NCBI GenBank assembly: GCA_039916225.1
Contig: JBDSLU010000135.1
Location: 1-12,370 of the forward strand
Length of the DNA stretch: 12,370 nt
Direction: 5' to 3'
DNA from: JBDSLU01 sp039916225
GTDB lineage: Bacteria; Acidobacteriota; Vicinamibacteria; Vicinamibacterales; Vicinamibacteraceae
The notes under the pieces were generated by a model that was not told where the DNA came from, made no database searches, and worked only from the letters and a program-made list of their open reading frames with translations. The translations under genes and the position numbers were made by a program. Below are positions 1 to 6,751 of this stretch, piece after piece (the stretch's first letter is position 1; every line of letters begins with the position of its first letter).

Positions 1-127
1 TGACCGGGCGGAGGCCGCACAGCCCGGCGACCATGTGCTGCCAGTTCGCCTCGCGACCGGTGCCCAGCGACGAGACGATGCCGATGCCGGTGATGGCGAC
101 GCGGCGATCGCCCGCGTTGGGGCTCAC
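1..127 (-). CDS. Beta-ketoacyl-ACP synthase, N-terminal 42 codons (cut by window edge)
   Basis: This is the start of a ketoacyl synthase (KS) of the FabF/type II polyketide class, which joins malonyl-ACP units to a growing acyl chain. The conceptual start reads MSPNAGDRRVAITGIGIVSS, followed by a SLGTGRE-like stretch and LCGLRPV. This is the usual thiolase-fold opening (R-R-V-A-I-T-G-I-G-x-V-S-x-L-G). The start is GTG at 125-127, and the TGA of the PHP gene upstream (124-126) overlaps it by 4 bases as GTGA. A GGAG at 136-139 lies 8 bases upstream and supports this start. The catalytic Cys-His-His region falls outside the window, so activity cannot be judged. It could be the active KS partner of the degenerate KS at 7566-8792; that is inference. 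The family call is firm; the subfamily is open. Confidence 0.88.
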   Translation of the reverse strand, partial: MSPNAGDRRVAITGIGIVSSLGTGREANWQHMVAGLCGLRPV

Positions 128-1083
128 AGTCCGGGCTCCGCCTCGATCTCGGCCGGACGCGCCGACGCGCCCGAGGGAAGGCCGAGCGCCCTCGCCGACG
201 ACTCGACCCACCGCGCCTCGCGCTGCTTGGAGCGGGCGGCGACGATCAGCGGCACGAACTCGCCGGGCATCGTCGCCAGCGAGAAGCTGGCGCCGAGGAT
301 CCGCCGCGGCACGCTGATCTCGTGACGGCGCAGGCCGACCAGGCTGAGCCAGTACTGGGCAATGACACCGTAGATGTCCGCGGCGAGCTGGAACGTGCCG
401 CCGTGCACCCCGCCGACGCGGCCCCGCCCGGCCGCGACGTGGGCCAGGAACTCCTCGCGGGTCGTCCCGGGCGCCGCCGTCCAGGTCGTGCCGACGCGCC
501 GCAGGGTGTGCGCATCGCTGCCGCCGACGACGACCTTGCCGCGCGACGCGGCCAGCGACGCCGCCAGCTGGTTGTGCGCCGGCAGCATCGCGCCGTTGCG
601 GGTCTCGATGGCGGGCGCCGCTTCGATCAGCAACGCGAGGTAGCGCTCGAGCGGCAGCTGGCCCTGGTAGAAGTGGAAGGGATGGTTGAAGGCGAAGAAG
701 ATGCCGGCGCGGCGCAGGTAAGCGGCCACATCCAGGGCGTTGCCGCGCAACGGCTGCAGCTCGCGGTGCGCCGTCTCGGTCATCCCCCACGTGCCGAAGT
801 GGACCTCGACGCGCCTGGCGTCACCGGTCGCGCCGGGAACCGGCAGCCAGCACGACACTTCTTCGCCGAGGATGACGTCGCGTCCGTCCGGCGCGCGGCT
901 GAGCAGATCGAGCCCGCCGTCGATGCTGTCGTGGTCGGTGATCGCGACCAGGTCCATGCCCCGCGCCTTGGCCGACTGGTAGACCGCCAGGGGATCGGCG
1001 AAGCAGTCCCGGCTCTTGAGGAACGGGAGATCGTGGTTGTAGCCGGAATGCCAGGTGTGGACGTGGAGGTCGGCCCGCAGCAC
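124..1083 (-). CDS. PHP-domain metal-dependent phosphoesterase-like protein
   Basis: A 319-residue protein with the PHP (polymerase and histidinol phosphatase) fold, a metal-dependent hydrolase family acting on phosphoesters. The metal-binding motifs appear in order: DLHVHT (D5, H7, H9), TDHDS (D50-H51-D52), GEEVS (E74-E75), H94 in a VEVHFG strand, FNHPF (H134) and GGSDAH (D190, H192). The active site therefore looks complete. After about residue 225 there is a C-terminal extension of some 95 residues, unlike minimal PHP proteins. No signal peptide is seen, so it is probably cytoplasmic. The start is GTG at 1081-1083; an in-frame stop lies just upstream and no clear ribosome-binding site is visible. 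It overlaps the following KS gene by 4 bases, so the two are probably co-translated. The substrate is unknown; a nucleotide or phospho-sugar role would be a guess. Confidence 0.87.
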   Translation of the reverse strand: MLRADLHVHTWHSGYNHDLPFLKSRDCFADPLAVYQSAKARGMDLVAITDHDSIDGGLDLLSRAPDGRDVILGEEVSCWLPVPGATGDARRVEVHFGTWGMTETAHRELQPLRGNALDVAAYLRRAGIFFAFNHPFHFYQGQLPLERYLALLIEAAPAIETRNGAMLPAHNQLAASLAASRGKVVVGGSDAHTLRRVGTTWTAAPGTTREEFLAHVAAGRGRVGGVHGGTFQLAADIYGVIAQYWLSLVGLRRHEISVPRRILGASFSLATMPGEFVPLIVAARSKQREARWVESSARALGLPSGASARPAEIEAEPGL

Positions 1084-1147
1084 GCGTCAATTGTGGCCGA
1101 GCCCCCCGGTCGGCGCAACCGCGGCCGGAACGGCGTCGGAGCCCTGT

Positions 1148-1765
1148 TCAGGGCTTGTGCGTCGCCTCCAGGTCGAAGCCGGGTTTGATGGTGCCCTTGG
1201 CCTTCGCCACGGTCAGCAGTTCGGGGTAGAACTGCACAAAGGTGTTGTCGACGGCGCCGTGCTCGGTGTGGCAGGCGTTGCACGACGACGTCGCGGACAG
1301 CGGGCTGCCGGCGCTCTTGCCGTCGAAGTCGTAGAAGCGCGACCCGCCCTTGGCGGCGTCGAGGACGTGCGCCTCGAGGCCGACGGCCTCCGCCTGGAAC
1401 AGGCCGGCGCGGTTCGGACGCCGGTCGGTGCCCGTGTGGCGCACCTCGAGCATGAAGATCGTTTTGTCGGGCCACCGGCCGGTCCCGACGAAGGCCCGGT
1501 AGGACGCCGGGTTCACGAACACGTTGGTGAACATGTGGTGGTCCGGCTCGGCGTTCGCCGCCCGGGATCCGTAGGTCATGTCGAGCCCCGCGCCCAGGAA
1601 GACCCACTCGCGGTACTCGGGTCGCAGCAGCTTGCCATCGGCGTCGTAGCGGACCGGTTCGGTCTCTTCGATCGGGAGCGGCGTGATCGCCGCGGCACCG
1701 CCGACGGTCATCGCCCCCAGCCAGATTGCCGCCGAGGCCCCCAGAAGCTTGGTCGTGAGCGTCAT
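1148..1765 (-). CDS. Cytochrome P460-like c-type haem protein, exported
   Basis: A 205-residue protein with a signal-peptide-like N-terminus (K6, a hydrophobic stretch at about 8-26, Ala-rich end) and one c-type haem motif, CNACH (C162, C165, H166), close to the C-terminus. The YREWVFLGAGLDMTYG segment near residue 51, FTNVFVNPASYRAF near 79, and a DKTIFMLEVR strand near 100 match the usual layout of the cytochrome P460 domain. Known P460 proteins are periplasmic; characterised members oxidise hydroxylamine or nitric oxide, but many homologues in other bacteria have no assigned role. The family's cross-linking lysine cannot be placed by eye. The gene lies 81 bases after the small secreted protein and 64 bases before the PHP gene, on the same strand. 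A link to the lipid pathway is not evident from the sequence. The start is ATG at 1763-1765 with no strong ribosome-binding site. Confidence 0.85.
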   Translation of the reverse strand: MTLTTKLLGASAAIWLGAMTVGGAAAITPLPIEETEPVRYDADGKLLRPEYREWVFLGAGLDMTYGSRAANAEPDHHMFTNVFVNPASYRAFVGTGRWPDKTIFMLEVRHTGTDRRPNRAGLFQAEAVGLEAHVLDAAKGGSRFYDFDGKSAGSPLSATSSCNACHTEHGAVDNTFVQFYPELLTVAKAKGTIKPGFDLEATHKP

Positions 1766-1846
1766 GCCGCGATGATGCCGCCGCAGCGCGCGGGTGTCAG
1801 GCCGTTTGCAGCGAGACGTCAGCCGGCCGCAGCGAGCGGCATACGC

Positions 1847-2512
1847 TCAGTGCCGCCCGACGTCGGCGGAGCCCTGCAGATGCCGGATGAACGGCAGCAG
1901 GAGCGGGCGAGTACCGAATTCGACGAGGAGCCGCCGGCCCTCCGACCGAAGGGCGTCGTCGGCAACTCCGAAACCGCTCAAGACACCTGGCTGCTGGCGC
2001 AGCGCCGCCAGGAGCCGGGCGTCCTCGCCGCTCGGCGCGACCGCCTCCACGATGATCACGCCGGACACGGCGTCGCCGTGCCGGGCGCGGATACGGTACA
2101 GGCCGGGGCGATCGAAGGCGAATCGAGCCGACGCGTTGATCGACGCGGCCCCGGAGAGGTCAGACGGCGGGTCGAGCGCTTCGAGCCCGACCGTGCTTTC
2201 GACGACGAAGCTGCGGCCGGGGCCCAAATCGCTCCCGCCGAACATGCACACCACGGCCGCGAACGCCTCGACGTGCTCGACGAACCCATGGCCGGCATCG
2301 ACGTCGATCGCGACGTCGCGATCGCAGAGCTTCACGCGATGCCGGGCGGTCACTGTGGTCCGCACCGTGAGGAACTCACCGACCATCAGGCGCGTCGGCG
2401 CAGTCGTGACCAGCCGCAGATCGGCGTCGGTCGCAACCGGAGGGTCGACATCCTCGAGCGCGGCGCCGAGGACGCCGGAGAGAGCTGCGGCGAGCAACAG
2501 CAGGGGGGCCAT
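1847..2512 (-). CDS. Exported protein of unknown function, possible Ig-like beta domain
   Basis: A 221-residue protein I do not recognise. It begins with a short hydrophobic segment (MAPLLLLAAALSGVLGAAL) that could be a signal peptide but lacks a basic residue at the start. An in-frame stop lies 15 bases upstream of the ATG at 2510-2512, so a longer start is ruled out. Residues about 30-160 alternate hydrophobic and polar residues in short strands (RLMVGEFLTVRTTVT; SARFAFDRPGLYRIRARHGD), like an immunoglobulin-like or other beta-sandwich domain. Two cysteines (C63, C89) could form a disulphide. The last 50 residues look helical (RLLAALRQQPG; LLVEFGTRPLLLPFIRHLQ). The gene follows the outer-membrane protein by 93 bases on the same strand. 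Codon and base use match the neighbours, so it is likely a real gene, but its function is unassigned. Confidence 0.68.
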   Translation of the reverse strand: MAPLLLLAAALSGVLGAALEDVDPPVATDADLRLVTTAPTRLMVGEFLTVRTTVTARHRVKLCDRDVAIDVDAGHGFVEHVEAFAAVVCMFGGSDLGPGRSFVVESTVGLEALDPPSDLSGAASINASARFAFDRPGLYRIRARHGDAVSGVIIVEAVAPSGEDARLLAALRQQPGVLSGFGVADDALRSEGRRLLVEFGTRPLLLPFIRHLQGSADVGRH

Positions 2513-2583
2513 GCGAGATCGGCTTCAGCGTAACAGCCTTTGCGCGCTGCCGCCCGCATCAGCCGAGGACTGACGCGACCGCG

Positions 2584-2597
2584 TGCACGGCCGTGCA
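2584..2597. repeat. Perfect 14-base palindrome between two genes
   Basis: TGCACGGCCGTGCA is identical to its own reverse complement. It lies 8 bases beyond the TAG of the outer-membrane protein gene, in the 93-base gap before the small secreted protein gene. It could be a binding site for a dimeric regulator, or in RNA a 5-base-pair stem with a GGCC loop. No T-run follows on the minus strand, so a classic intrinsic terminator is not supported. The rest of the gap shows nothing else I can name. Confidence 0.4.
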
Positions 2598-2605
2598 GCG
2601 TGTTC

Positions 2606-5590
2606 CTACTTCGCTTTGCTCTTGAGGGGCTTGAGGAACAGGATCTGCGCGACGACCGAGCCGTTCTCGCGGTAACGCGAGGCGAGGAAGCTCTTGCCGA
2701 TTTCTCCGCGCATGATGGTGTTCCACGGCGCGCGCATGTTGAAGGCCGCGCCGATGCCGGTGATGCCTTCCCAGTCGGTGCCGCCGGTGCCGCGCAGCCG
2801 GCCCCAGCCGCGATCGACGAAGGCGTCGAAGCGGTATTGCTCGAAGGCGTTGAACGAGTAGGAGCCGCGGACCATGGCGAGCTCGTCGTAGCGCACGCCG
2901 GCGGCGGGCACGCCGTGGATCTTGGTGTCGTCGAACAGCCCGAACTGATACGTGCTGAAGCGATCGAGGTCGCGGCCGCCGAAATAGGCGGCGTTGATCC
3001 GCGCCTTGGTCAGCAGTGACAGGAAGATCTCTTTCGTCACCGAGGCGCTGTACTTCGTGTAGGTGCGCGGCGTCTCGGTCACGGCACCCGCCGGTCCCCA
3101 CGCGTCCCACGCCTGCCGGCCGTACCAGGTGCCGTTGGTGACGACCGAGTAGCCGCCGCGGCGGTACTCGTAGCCGAGGCCGATGCCATGGGTGATCGTA
3201 GTGCGGGGCACGACGAAGTCCTCGGCCGTCGTCCGATCCTTGAGGTAGGCGTTGAAGGCGAACTGGTAGTTGGCCAGCAGTTTCTGGTAGCTGGTGTACT
3301 GCCAGCCCAGGTTGCCGCCGGCCGAGAGCGGCCACGTCAGGACGCGCTCGGCGTCGCGCTGACCGCCGGCGTCGTAGACGGAATCGCTGCCGGGCACGGC
3401 GATGGCGAAGAAGTCGACGCTGCCGTCGATCGGCCCGAGCAGCTTGGGGCGCTGGATGTTGCCGAGCACGAGCACGCCGCCGAACAGGAGCGCGAGCTGC
3501 GAGTCGGGGCTGCCGAACTCGAAGTCGAGATAGTTGATGCCGAGGATCGGGAGCGGGAAGGCGAACGACGGATCGATCGTCGTGCCGATGGCCATCGCCT
3601 TGGCGCTGGTCGTGGCCTTGTCGCTGACGACGCGCGTCTCGCCTTCCTTGACGTAGTAACGCATCCCCTTGTCGGTGTCGCGGTACATCACGCGCTCGCT
3701 GCGCCGCGCCTCGAGGCGCCGGGCGTCGAAGTCGGCGGGATTGAGCTGGTAGTCACTGAAGCGCGTCGTCTTCTCGACCAGGATGTTGCGCCCGGCGACG
3801 AGCACGATCTGGCGCGTCACCGTCTCGATCGGCAGGAAGATCTGGCGGCCGCCGGCCTCGCCGGCCCTGGTGAACCGCACCGTCTCGTCGTTCGACACGA
3901 CCGGCGCGGCCAGGCCGGTCTGCACCGCCTGCAGCTTGCGGCGGCGGAACGTCTCGCGATCGATCCACACCGTGCCGCGATACAGCGACTTCACGGTCGA
4001 CGCCGCGCTCGGCGTGAACCGCACGACATAGCAGGCGGCGCCGTCGATCGTCTCGGTGCCATCGAGGCGATAGCGGTAGTCGGCGTCGAGGCGCAGGTCG
4101 AGCGGAGGCGACAGGACCTTTTCCGGCTGCAGCAGCGGGAAGGCCGGCCGGTCGGCGCCCCACTTGGTGCCGTTGACGGAGAACGACAGCTCTTCCCACT
4201 CGACGCCGGCGCGATCGGCGAAGAAGCGGTTCTCGGTGACGACGTCGAAGCCCGGGTCGGTCGTGGTCGGCCGGAAGTGCTGCTCCATCCGCGCCAGCAC
4301 CACGTGGCGCTCGAGCGCGCGATCGTCGGCGGCGCGCGCCTGTTGATGCCGCGCCACGATCTCGCCGACCGACAGCTCGCTACGGCCGGTGACATCGCTG
4401 CGTTCAGTGACGGCGTCGGCGAGACCGTCGCCGAAGTCGAGGACGAGCGGCGCCTGACGGATCGGCACACGCACCACGGTGCGGTTGGTGGCCGGATCGC
4501 GGCGGGTGCTGATCGGCGGACGCCGTGTGCCGGTGTAGGGGTCGCGGACCGATGGCGTGCCAGCGGCGCGCAGCGTGATCGTCACGTCGAGGGCGGCGTT
4601 CGGCTGGGCGATCTGCTCGGGCGTGCCGGCGTAGATCAGCGCGGTGCCGAAGCGCGTCGTGTCGTAGACGAGCGTCGCCAGCGGAATGGCCGGCGACAGC
4701 GTGAGCGACGCGGCGGCCGGTTCGAGGCGCACGACGTCGGGCCCGATCAGATCGCCGACGTGCGCCACCGATCGCAGGCCCAGGCGCAGCGCCTCGTCCG
4801 CGCCGTGATACGAGGCGAGTGTGGTCGGCGAGCCGATACGCACGACTTCGGCATCGACCAACTGCGTACCTTCGGAGATCTCGACGCCGGTCATCGCGAT
4901 GGTGCCGCCCGGATCCCGGGTCGCAGCGATGGCCGCGGCGCCGGCGTGCGCCCCCGCTCCGGCGCGCGAGGACGCCACCGGCACGGCGATGCCGTCGACG
5001 TACGACGCGACGTCCTCGGCATAGACGCGTTCCAGCCAGACCGGATCGCCGGCCGGCGGCCCGCCGACCAGCAGCCGGCCATTGGCGGAGACGGCGTGCA
5101 GATCGACCGCGGCGCGCTTCAACGCGAAGGCGACGAGGCGCGGGTCACCGGGCGTCGTGAACCGCAGTTCGAGCCAGCCGACGCGCGTGCCGAAGCGGTT
5201 GCTGACGGCGGCAATCGAGGCGCCCCACGCCTCGATCGCGTCGGCGGCCGGCGGAGCGGACTCGATCACCAGCCACACCGCCACGTCGCGGGCCAGCAGC
5301 GCGGTGGCGCGGGCGTCGAGGCGCTCGAGCACGGCCTCGTCGCCGAGCGCGCCGTGCGACACGACGATTCGCGCCGCGACGGGTACGGCATCGGCGGCGC
5401 GCGGCTCGCCGAGGAGGGCGATCGGCGCGTCCAGGGTTTCGTCGAGCGCAATCCGCGCCCGCGGCGGCTCGCCGGCCGGCGGCGCGACGGCCTGCGCGAA
5501 CGCCGGCCGGGCGACCGCCAGTGCGACGAGGGCAAGTGCGAGCACCGCGCACGTCCGCGAGGAACGTCGGCGAGAGCGGAATCGCCGCAT
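2606..5590 (-). CDS. Outer-membrane protein: alpha/beta N-domain, LolA-like domain, beta-barrel
   Basis: A 994-residue exported protein. A twin-basic N-terminus (MRRFRSRRRSSR) and a hydrophobic core lead to an ARPAFAQA signal-peptidase-like end near residue 34. Residues about 70-300 alternate strands and helices (RIVVSHG, VAVWLVIE, RVGWLELRF, GRLLVGGPP, VDGIAVPV), suggestive of a TIM-barrel or glycoside-hydrolase-like fold. Residues about 300-395 look like a beta domain. Residues about 405-625 resemble a LolA/outer-membrane lipoprotein-sorting domain: an IVARHQQA helix, then strands with RYRLDGTETIDGAACYVVRF, TVWIDRETFRRRKLQAVQTG and NILVEKTTRFSDYQLN. Residues about 660-994 have aromatic, alternating strands typical of a transmembrane barrel; FVDRGWGR and GIGAAFNMRAPWNTI recall the end of Omp85-type barrels. 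The ATG at 5588-5590 is chosen because it gives a good signal peptide and starts 1 base after the deacetylase stop. Exact family unassigned. Confidence 0.8.
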   Translation of the reverse strand: MRRFRSRRRSSRTCAVLALALVALAVARPAFAQAVAPPAGEPPRARIALDETLDAPIALLGEPRAADAVPVAARIVVSHGALGDEAVLERLDARATALLARDVAVWLVIESAPPAADAIEAWGASIAAVSNRFGTRVGWLELRFTTPGDPRLVAFALKRAAVDLHAVSANGRLLVGGPPAGDPVWLERVYAEDVASYVDGIAVPVASSRAGAGAHAGAAAIAATRDPGGTIAMTGVEISEGTQLVDAEVVRIGSPTTLASYHGADEALRLGLRSVAHVGDLIGPDVVRLEPAAASLTLSPAIPLATLVYDTTRFGTALIYAGTPEQIAQPNAALDVTITLRAAGTPSVRDPYTGTRRPPISTRRDPATNRTVVRVPIRQAPLVLDFGDGLADAVTERSDVTGRSELSVGEIVARHQQARAADDRALERHVVLARMEQHFRPTTTDPGFDVVTENRFFADRAGVEWEELSFSVNGTKWGADRPAFPLLQPEKVLSPPLDLRLDADYRYRLDGTETIDGAACYVVRFTPSAASTVKSLYRGTVWIDRETFRRRKLQAVQTGLAAPVVSNDETVRFTRAGEAGGRQIFLPIETVTRQIVLVAGRNILVEKTTRFSDYQLNPADFDARRLEARRSERVMYRDTDKGMRYYVKEGETRVVSDKATTSAKAMAIGTTIDPSFAFPLPILGINYLDFEFGSPDSQLALLFGGVLVLGNIQRPKLLGPIDGSVDFFAIAVPGSDSVYDAGGQRDAERVLTWPLSAGGNLGWQYTSYQKLLANYQFAFNAYLKDRTTAEDFVVPRTTITHGIGLGYEYRRGGYSVVTNGTWYGRQAWDAWGPAGAVTETPRTYTKYSASVTKEIFLSLLTKARINAAYFGGRDLDRFSTYQFGLFDDTKIHGVPAAGVRYDELAMVRGSYSFNAFEQYRFDAFVDRGWGRLRGTGGTDWEGITGIGAAFNMRAPWNTIMRGEIGKSFLASRYRENGSVVAQILFLKPLKSKAK

Positions 5591-5591
5591 G

Positions 5592-6434
5592 TCAGTGGGG
5601 CTGGGGTGGGGTCGGCAACGAGGCGAGCATCGCACTGATGGTACCGAAAGGCGCACCACGCACGATCGTTTCCAGCCGGCTCATCCATCCCGACAGGCGG
5701 AAGTAGTGCGCGAAGGCCACGCCCCGCGGGAAGGTCATCCGCGGCGGAGCGGGATCGAGTTCCCACGGATGGATCCAGCAGGTGACCGGCTCGCCGCGGG
5801 CGTTGCGCCGGGCGATTTCGCCAATCACCCGACCGGGCCGGGCAAGACGCAGTCCCCAACCGCCCCCGAACGGCGTCCGCTGACCCAGCCTTCGCTCGAC
5901 GGCCGGCGGCACCTCGAGGATGGTCCCGCGCGGTGTGGCGATCGTGTGCGGCGCGACGGGATACATGGGATCTCCGACGACGCGGAGCGGCGCGCGGCTG
6001 GAATCGACGGTGACGCCTTCGGCGACGAGGCGCTCGAGGGCCCACGGCGCACGGCCGTTGATCGACCACTCCGGCGCGCGGAACTGCGTAACCGGCGGCG
6101 CCCCGGCCGCCGTCAACGCCGCGCTCGCCAGCCGCAGGTCACGGCTGAACTCGTCAGCGTCGAGCTCGTAGACCCGGCGATGCCACTGGCCGTGGCTGCC
6201 GATCTCGTGGCCGCCGTCGCGGATGCGGCCGATCAGCCGCGGATGGCGCTCGGCCACCCAGCCGACGACGAAGCAGGTGGCCCGCACGCCGCAGCGATCG
6301 AGCAGATCGAGGGTGCGTTCGGTGTCGTCGACGACGCGCGATTCGAGCGCGCCCCACGCCGCCGGATCGGCGACCGCCGGCACGCCGCAGACGTGAAACC
6401 ACTCCTCGACGTCGACGGTGAACGCGTTGATCAC
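5592..6434 (-). CDS. NodB-type polysaccharide deacetylase with DUF3473-like C-terminus
   Basis: A 280-residue carbohydrate esterase family 4 protein; the family removes N-acetyl groups from polysaccharides. The opening (V/M)INAFTVDVEEWFHV is typical of the deacetylases found in exopolysaccharide and PEP-CTERM/exosortase loci. Catalytic motifs are present: D8 and E10 in TVDVEEW, the metal-binding pair H81/H85 in SHGQWH, and FRAPEWS (R119, P121). The C-terminal WIHPWELDP (221-228) followed by FAHYFRLSGW matches the DUF3473 tail of that subfamily. No signal peptide is visible, so action on a lipid-linked or cytoplasm-facing substrate is possible. The GTG start (6432-6434) is supported by AGGA at 6442-6445. 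It sits 22 bases after the ACP gene and 1 base before the outer-membrane protein gene, so it is likely in one operon and translationally coupled. The substrate is unknown; a glycolipid sugar is one option. Confidence 0.9.
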   Translation of the reverse strand: MINAFTVDVEEWFHVCGVPAVADPAAWGALESRVVDDTERTLDLLDRCGVRATCFVVGWVAERHPRLIGRIRDGGHEIGSHGQWHRRVYELDADEFSRDLRLASAALTAAGAPPVTQFRAPEWSINGRAPWALERLVAEGVTVDSSRAPLRVVGDPMYPVAPHTIATPRGTILEVPPAVERRLGQRTPFGGGWGLRLARPGRVIGEIARRNARGEPVTCWIHPWELDPAPPRMTFPRGVAFAHYFRLSGWMSRLETIVRGAPFGTISAMLASLPTPPQPH

Positions 6435-6441
6435 GCGTCGA

Positions 6442-6445
6442 TCCT
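6442..6445 (-). promoter_or_regulatory. Ribosome-binding site deciding the deacetylase GTG start
   Basis: On the minus strand AGGA stands 7 bases before GTG (6432-6434). The open frame extends upstream through the ACP gene to 6686, but the conserved family opening begins exactly at this GTG, so site and homology agree. Confidence 0.65.
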
Positions 6446-6456
6446 GCCGCCCGCGG

Positions 6457-6723
6457 TCAGGACGGTGGGGCGGCCCGCTGCGCCGTGACGAACTCAGCGA
6501 TGGCGTCGACCGAGCGCAGCACCTGACCGCCGGTCTGTTCATCGCCGACGACGACGCCGAACGAGCGCTCGAGCTCGAGCACCAGCTCGAGGGCGTCGAT
6601 GGAGTCGAGGCCGAGACCGGCGCCGAACAGGGGGGCGGCGCTGTCGATTTCGGTGGGGTCGATCGGCAGCTTGAGGCTGCGGACAATCGCCTGCTTGATC
6701 TGGCTCTTCAGCTCGTCGGACAT
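6457..6723 (-). CDS. Acyl carrier protein
   Basis: An 88-residue acidic, helical protein of normal ACP size. The phosphopantetheine attachment serine is S41 in LGLDSIDALEL, the family's DS(I/L) motif at the start of helix II. Helix I (ELKSQIKQAIVRSLKL) and a last helix (DAIAEFVTAQ) flank it. It would carry the acyl or polyketide chain between the ketosynthase, the ketoreductase and later transferases. The isoleucine after the serine and the LELVLELERSFGV segment resemble dedicated ACPs of secondary lipid pathways as much as housekeeping AcpP; I infer a dedicated ACP from its operon. The ATG at 6721-6723 is preferred over an upstream in-frame start because it begins the ACP fold and has a purine-rich GAAGAGAG upstream. 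It lies 28 bases after fabG. Confidence 0.93.
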   Translation of the reverse strand: MSDELKSQIKQAIVRSLKLPIDPTEIDSAAPLFGAGLGLDSIDALELVLELERSFGVVVGDEQTGGQVLRSVDAIAEFVTAQRAAPPS

Positions 6724-6751
6724 CGCTCTCTTCAGTGTGCTCCGCGCGCGC

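Noticed and set aside
1106..1128. Inverted repeat (CCGGTCG with CGGCCGG) between the P460 and PHP genes as a terminator
   Set aside because: On the minus strand, where these genes are read, the stem has an A-C mismatch, and no T-run follows.
1834..1848. GAGCG-GCATA-CGCTC hairpin overlapping the stop of the small exported protein as a terminator
   Set aside because: It has only a 5-base-pair stem, no T-run follows, and such short hairpins are expected by chance at this GC content.
1055..2533. A 492-codon plus-strand open frame across the P460 and small exported protein genes
   Set aside because: It is compositional shadow: Arg/Gly/Ala/Val-rich, without motifs, and opposite a gene with a clear CNACH haem site.
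3188..5638. An 816-codon open frame on the plus strand opposite the outer-membrane protein gene
   Set aside because: The minus-strand frame has a signal peptide, barrel strands and operon spacing. The plus-strand product is a low-complexity Arg/Ala/Gly/Asp-rich string with no domain, as expected opposite a GC-rich gene.
5591..5659. A longer start for the outer-membrane protein at 5659
   Set aside because: It would add 23 residues ahead of the signal peptide and overlap the deacetylase gene; the ATG at 5590 gives a normal export signal one base after the preceding stop.
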